Assembly (NCBI GenBank): GCA_046154735.1
Contig: JBJXFJ010000231.1
Coordinates: forward strand, 1 to 16,468
DNA length: 16,468 bases
Direction of reading: 5' to 3'
Source: CAVXYC01 sp046154735
GTDB lineage: Bacteria > Chloroflexota > UBA6077 > JACCZL01
The notes under the pieces were generated by a model. It was not told the DNA's origin and did not search any database. It saw nothing but the letters and a program-made list of their open reading frames with translations. The position numbers and the translations under genes are program-made. Below, piece after piece: positions 15,607 through 16,468 of this stretch (the first letter of the stretch is position 1; each line of letters starts with the position of its first letter).

Positions 15607-15630
15607 TCGGCTCCTCCCCTCGGAGGCCGA
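15607..15630 (-). promoter_or_regulatory. Leader hairpin C (8-bp stem with one-base bulge)
   Basis: TCGGCTCC (15607-15614) pairs with GGAGGCCGA (15622-15630) if one G is bulged, leaving a seven-base pyrimidine-rich loop (purine-rich on the minus strand). It lies ten bases from hairpin B, so the two would stack in a transcript of the operon. Confidence 0.35.
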
Positions 15631-15992
15631 CCTACGATAAGCAGAATCAATAGTGTCTGTCTGAATAGTAGGGACCAGTTCATTCGACCGTGTGAGCCCT
15701 CGCGTCGACTGCCATATAAAACTGAGATGTTCAGGGGATTCGCTGACGTGAGAATCTTGGGGCATGCTGTTGTGTTCGAATTCGTTCATTTCAGTGAAGT
15801 GCCTTGACCAGGTAGGGTAGTTGGGCACATCACCGGCCTGTCGGAGCAAGTAATCTGATTCCCGCGGCAGTCGCCATTTGGGCAAGCTGGTGATCTGTGC
15901 GAGGGTGATTGACCATGCGAGGCCGTGGAGCAGAATGATTCGATGACGCGCTTGTGACTAGTGCCACTACATCGGATGCCAAGAGGATTAAC

Positions 15993-16008
15993 GGCGCGCA
16001 GGTGCGCC
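15993..16008. repeat. Short GC-rich inverted repeat
   Basis: GGCGC-GCAGGT-GCGCC gives a 5-bp GC stem with a six-base loop. On the minus strand it is followed by GTTAATCC, which is too poor in T for a terminator call. Confidence 0.25.
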
Positions 16009-16146
16009 AATCATCATTGTGACAACGTAAACGCATGAAATCGGGCTTGGAATTCTATGCGACAACGCTTCACTCTGGCGGTGAGTGTGTGCTCGTGCAC
16101 GCCACGATAAAGTCAGAGTCATGAACCGGGGATGACGTGCCGATGA

Positions 16147-16158
16147 CATGCTACCGCA
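16147..16158 (-). promoter_or_regulatory. ops/JUMPstart-like element (RfaH-type pause site), candidate
   Basis: The minus strand reads TGCGGTAGCATG here, matching the E. coli ops element GGCGGTAGCGTG at 10 of 12 positions, including the core GCGGTAGC that can form the small non-template hairpin seen by RfaH. It points towards the operon, lies about 730 bases before the first gene and about 135 bases after the candidate transcription start. A 6-bp hairpin (16163-16180) lies just upstream, as stem-loops do in JUMPstart regions. The match is short and the site unusually far from the first gene; no nusG/rfaH paralogue is seen in the window. Confidence 0.35.
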
Positions 16159-16162
16159 CCCA

Positions 16163-16180
16163 AAGCTCGCCACTGAGCTT
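16163..16180. repeat. Inverted repeat next to the ops-like element
   Basis: AAGCTC-GCCACT-GAGCTT is a perfect 6-bp stem with six-base loop. On the minus strand it ends four bases before the ops-like motif. Confidence 0.35.
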
Positions 16181-16220
16181 CAAGCGATCGATCAGTGCAC
16201 AGTCGTACACTTTGCGTAAT

Positions 16221-16258
16221 TCAGACTCCGGTAAGCGCTGAGCCCCCCTGGAGTCTGA
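16221..16258. repeat. Perfect 9-bp inverted repeat, REP-like palindrome
   Basis: TCAGACTCC (16221-16229) and GGAGTCTGA (16250-16258) are exact reverse complements around a 20-base centre containing AGCGCT and a run of six C. There is no T-run. From memory, GGTCAGACTCC-type palindromes are frequent as dispersed REP elements linked to RAYT transposases in several phyla; no such transposase lies here, so REP identity is a suggestion. Confidence 0.45.
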
Positions 16259-16299
16259 CCTGTTCCGGTGCTGGATCCCGCCAGATCAGAACTTGCCCG

Positions 16300-16328
16300 A
16301 TTATACAAGCCCTGTTGCGTTGAGTCTT
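16300..16328 (-). promoter_or_regulatory. Candidate sigma-70-type promoter facing the operon
   Basis: On the minus strand TATAAT (16305-16300) is a perfect -10 box. Seventeen bases upstream lies AAGACT (16328-16323), which shares GAC with the -35 consensus (3 of 6). Transcription would start near 16293 and run through the ops-like element and hairpins A-C before the first gene, an untranslated leader of about 875 bases. The weak -35 lowers confidence. Confidence 0.35.
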
Positions 16329-16354
16329 TACGTATGCCCGAATTTTCCGTTCAG

Positions 16355-16430
16355 TGACACCAGGGCTGATTTCCCAGAACATTCACACTTTACGCCGCGG
16401 GATCGGAAAACGCAATCTGCCCCTGTGTCA
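16355..16430. repeat. Imperfect 17-bp terminal-type inverted repeat enclosing 42 bases
   Basis: The left arm TGACACCAGGGCTGATT (16355-16371) and the reverse complement of the right arm (16414-16430), TGACACAGGGGCAGATT, agree at 14 of 17 positions. Between them are 42 bases with no gene. The arrangement resembles two insertion-sequence or MITE ends brought close together; no transposase and no clear target-site duplication were seen. Confidence 0.45.
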
Positions 16431-16468
16431 TGTTAGTAACGGAACGGTTGAGACCGGAGGGGATTGGG

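Larger units (their letters stand above)
15419..16468. other. 1.05-kb region without a credible gene; probable operon leader plus repeat remnants
   Basis: Open frames here reach at most 154 codons (15421-15885 minus), lack a hydrophobic core or recognisable motifs, and overlap one another on both strands. The part nearest the operon holds inverted repeats at 15493-15536, 15572-15596, 15607-15630, 15993-16008 and 16163-16180. The distal part holds repeats at 16221-16258 and 16355-16430. No tRNA, rRNA or CRISPR pattern was seen. Confidence 0.6.

Noticed and set aside
15690..15730. TATATG as a -10 box nearer the first gene (plus strand ATATAAA near 15714)
   Set aside because: No acceptable -35 hexamer 16-18 bases upstream on the minus strand; AT-rich by chance is equally likely.
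15421..15885. 154-codon minus-strand frame ending two bases before the first operon gene
   Set aside because: Its product is rich in Arg, Ser, His and Gln with no hydrophobic core or motif, it contains leader hairpins A-C, and other frames of similar length cross it. It could be tested by conservation, but reads as non-coding.
16389..16430. 13-codon minus-strand frame MTQGQIAFSDPAA at the window's end
   Set aside because: Considered as a transposase C-terminus or leader peptide; too short to support, and it lies partly inside the inverted repeat arm.

Overview
The window holds a single run of 14 genes, all on the minus strand, that together look like a surface-glycan (exopolysaccharide, capsule or O-antigen type) biosynthesis locus. 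It reads from about 15.4 kb down to base 1 and is cut by the window edge inside the last gene. About 1.05 kb without a credible gene lies upstream (15419-16468). The families present (Wzx-type flippase, GT2 and GT-C glycosyltransferases, UDP-galactopyranose-mutase-like flavoproteins, Gfo/Idh/MocA dehydrogenase) and the moderate base composition, roughly in the mid-50s % GC by eye, suggest an environmental Gram-negative bacterium. Nothing fixes the phylum; Nitrospirota, Gemmatimonadota or Proteobacteria would all fit.

Layout in transcription order. Promoter-proximal block: UGM-like flavoprotein (15418-13979), GT2 (13954-12905), Gfo/Idh/MocA oxidoreductase (12742-11702), 69-residue membrane protein (11702-11493), second GT2 (11503-10556). 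Middle block: GT-C membrane glycosyltransferase (10420-8570), polyprenyl-phosphate-sugar-synthase-like GT2 (start 8612 or 8582, end 7503), ICMT/PEMT-like membrane methyltransferase (7457-6885). Distal block, in which every junction overlaps: second UGM-like flavoprotein (6681-5239), flippase (5242-3785), GT-C-like membrane protein (3788-2151), SDR epimerase/dehydratase (2154-1222), unknown 190-residue membrane protein (1232-660), GMC-type flavoprotein (663 to beyond the edge). Overlaps of 4-11 bases and TTG/GTG starts indicate tight translational coupling.

Inferred pathway: the Gfo/Idh enzyme, the SDR and the UGM-like proteins would modify nucleotide sugars. The soluble-domain GT2 enzymes would build a lipid-linked oligosaccharide, and the flippase would move it across the inner membrane. 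The GT2 with a DPM-like domain would charge a polyprenyl phosphate with a sugar, which a GT-C enzyme would then use on the periplasmic side. No initiating phosphoglycosyltransferase, confident Wzy, chain-length regulator or outer-membrane exporter is visible, so the locus continues outside the window or relies on genes elsewhere.

The upstream region is the most unusual part. It holds several inverted repeats, a consensus TATAAT box facing the operon about 880 bases before the first gene, and a 10/12 match to the ops/JUMPstart pause element recognised by RfaH-type NusG paralogues. This would fit an operon with a long structured leader and a dedicated antiterminator, but it is inferred from sequence alone.
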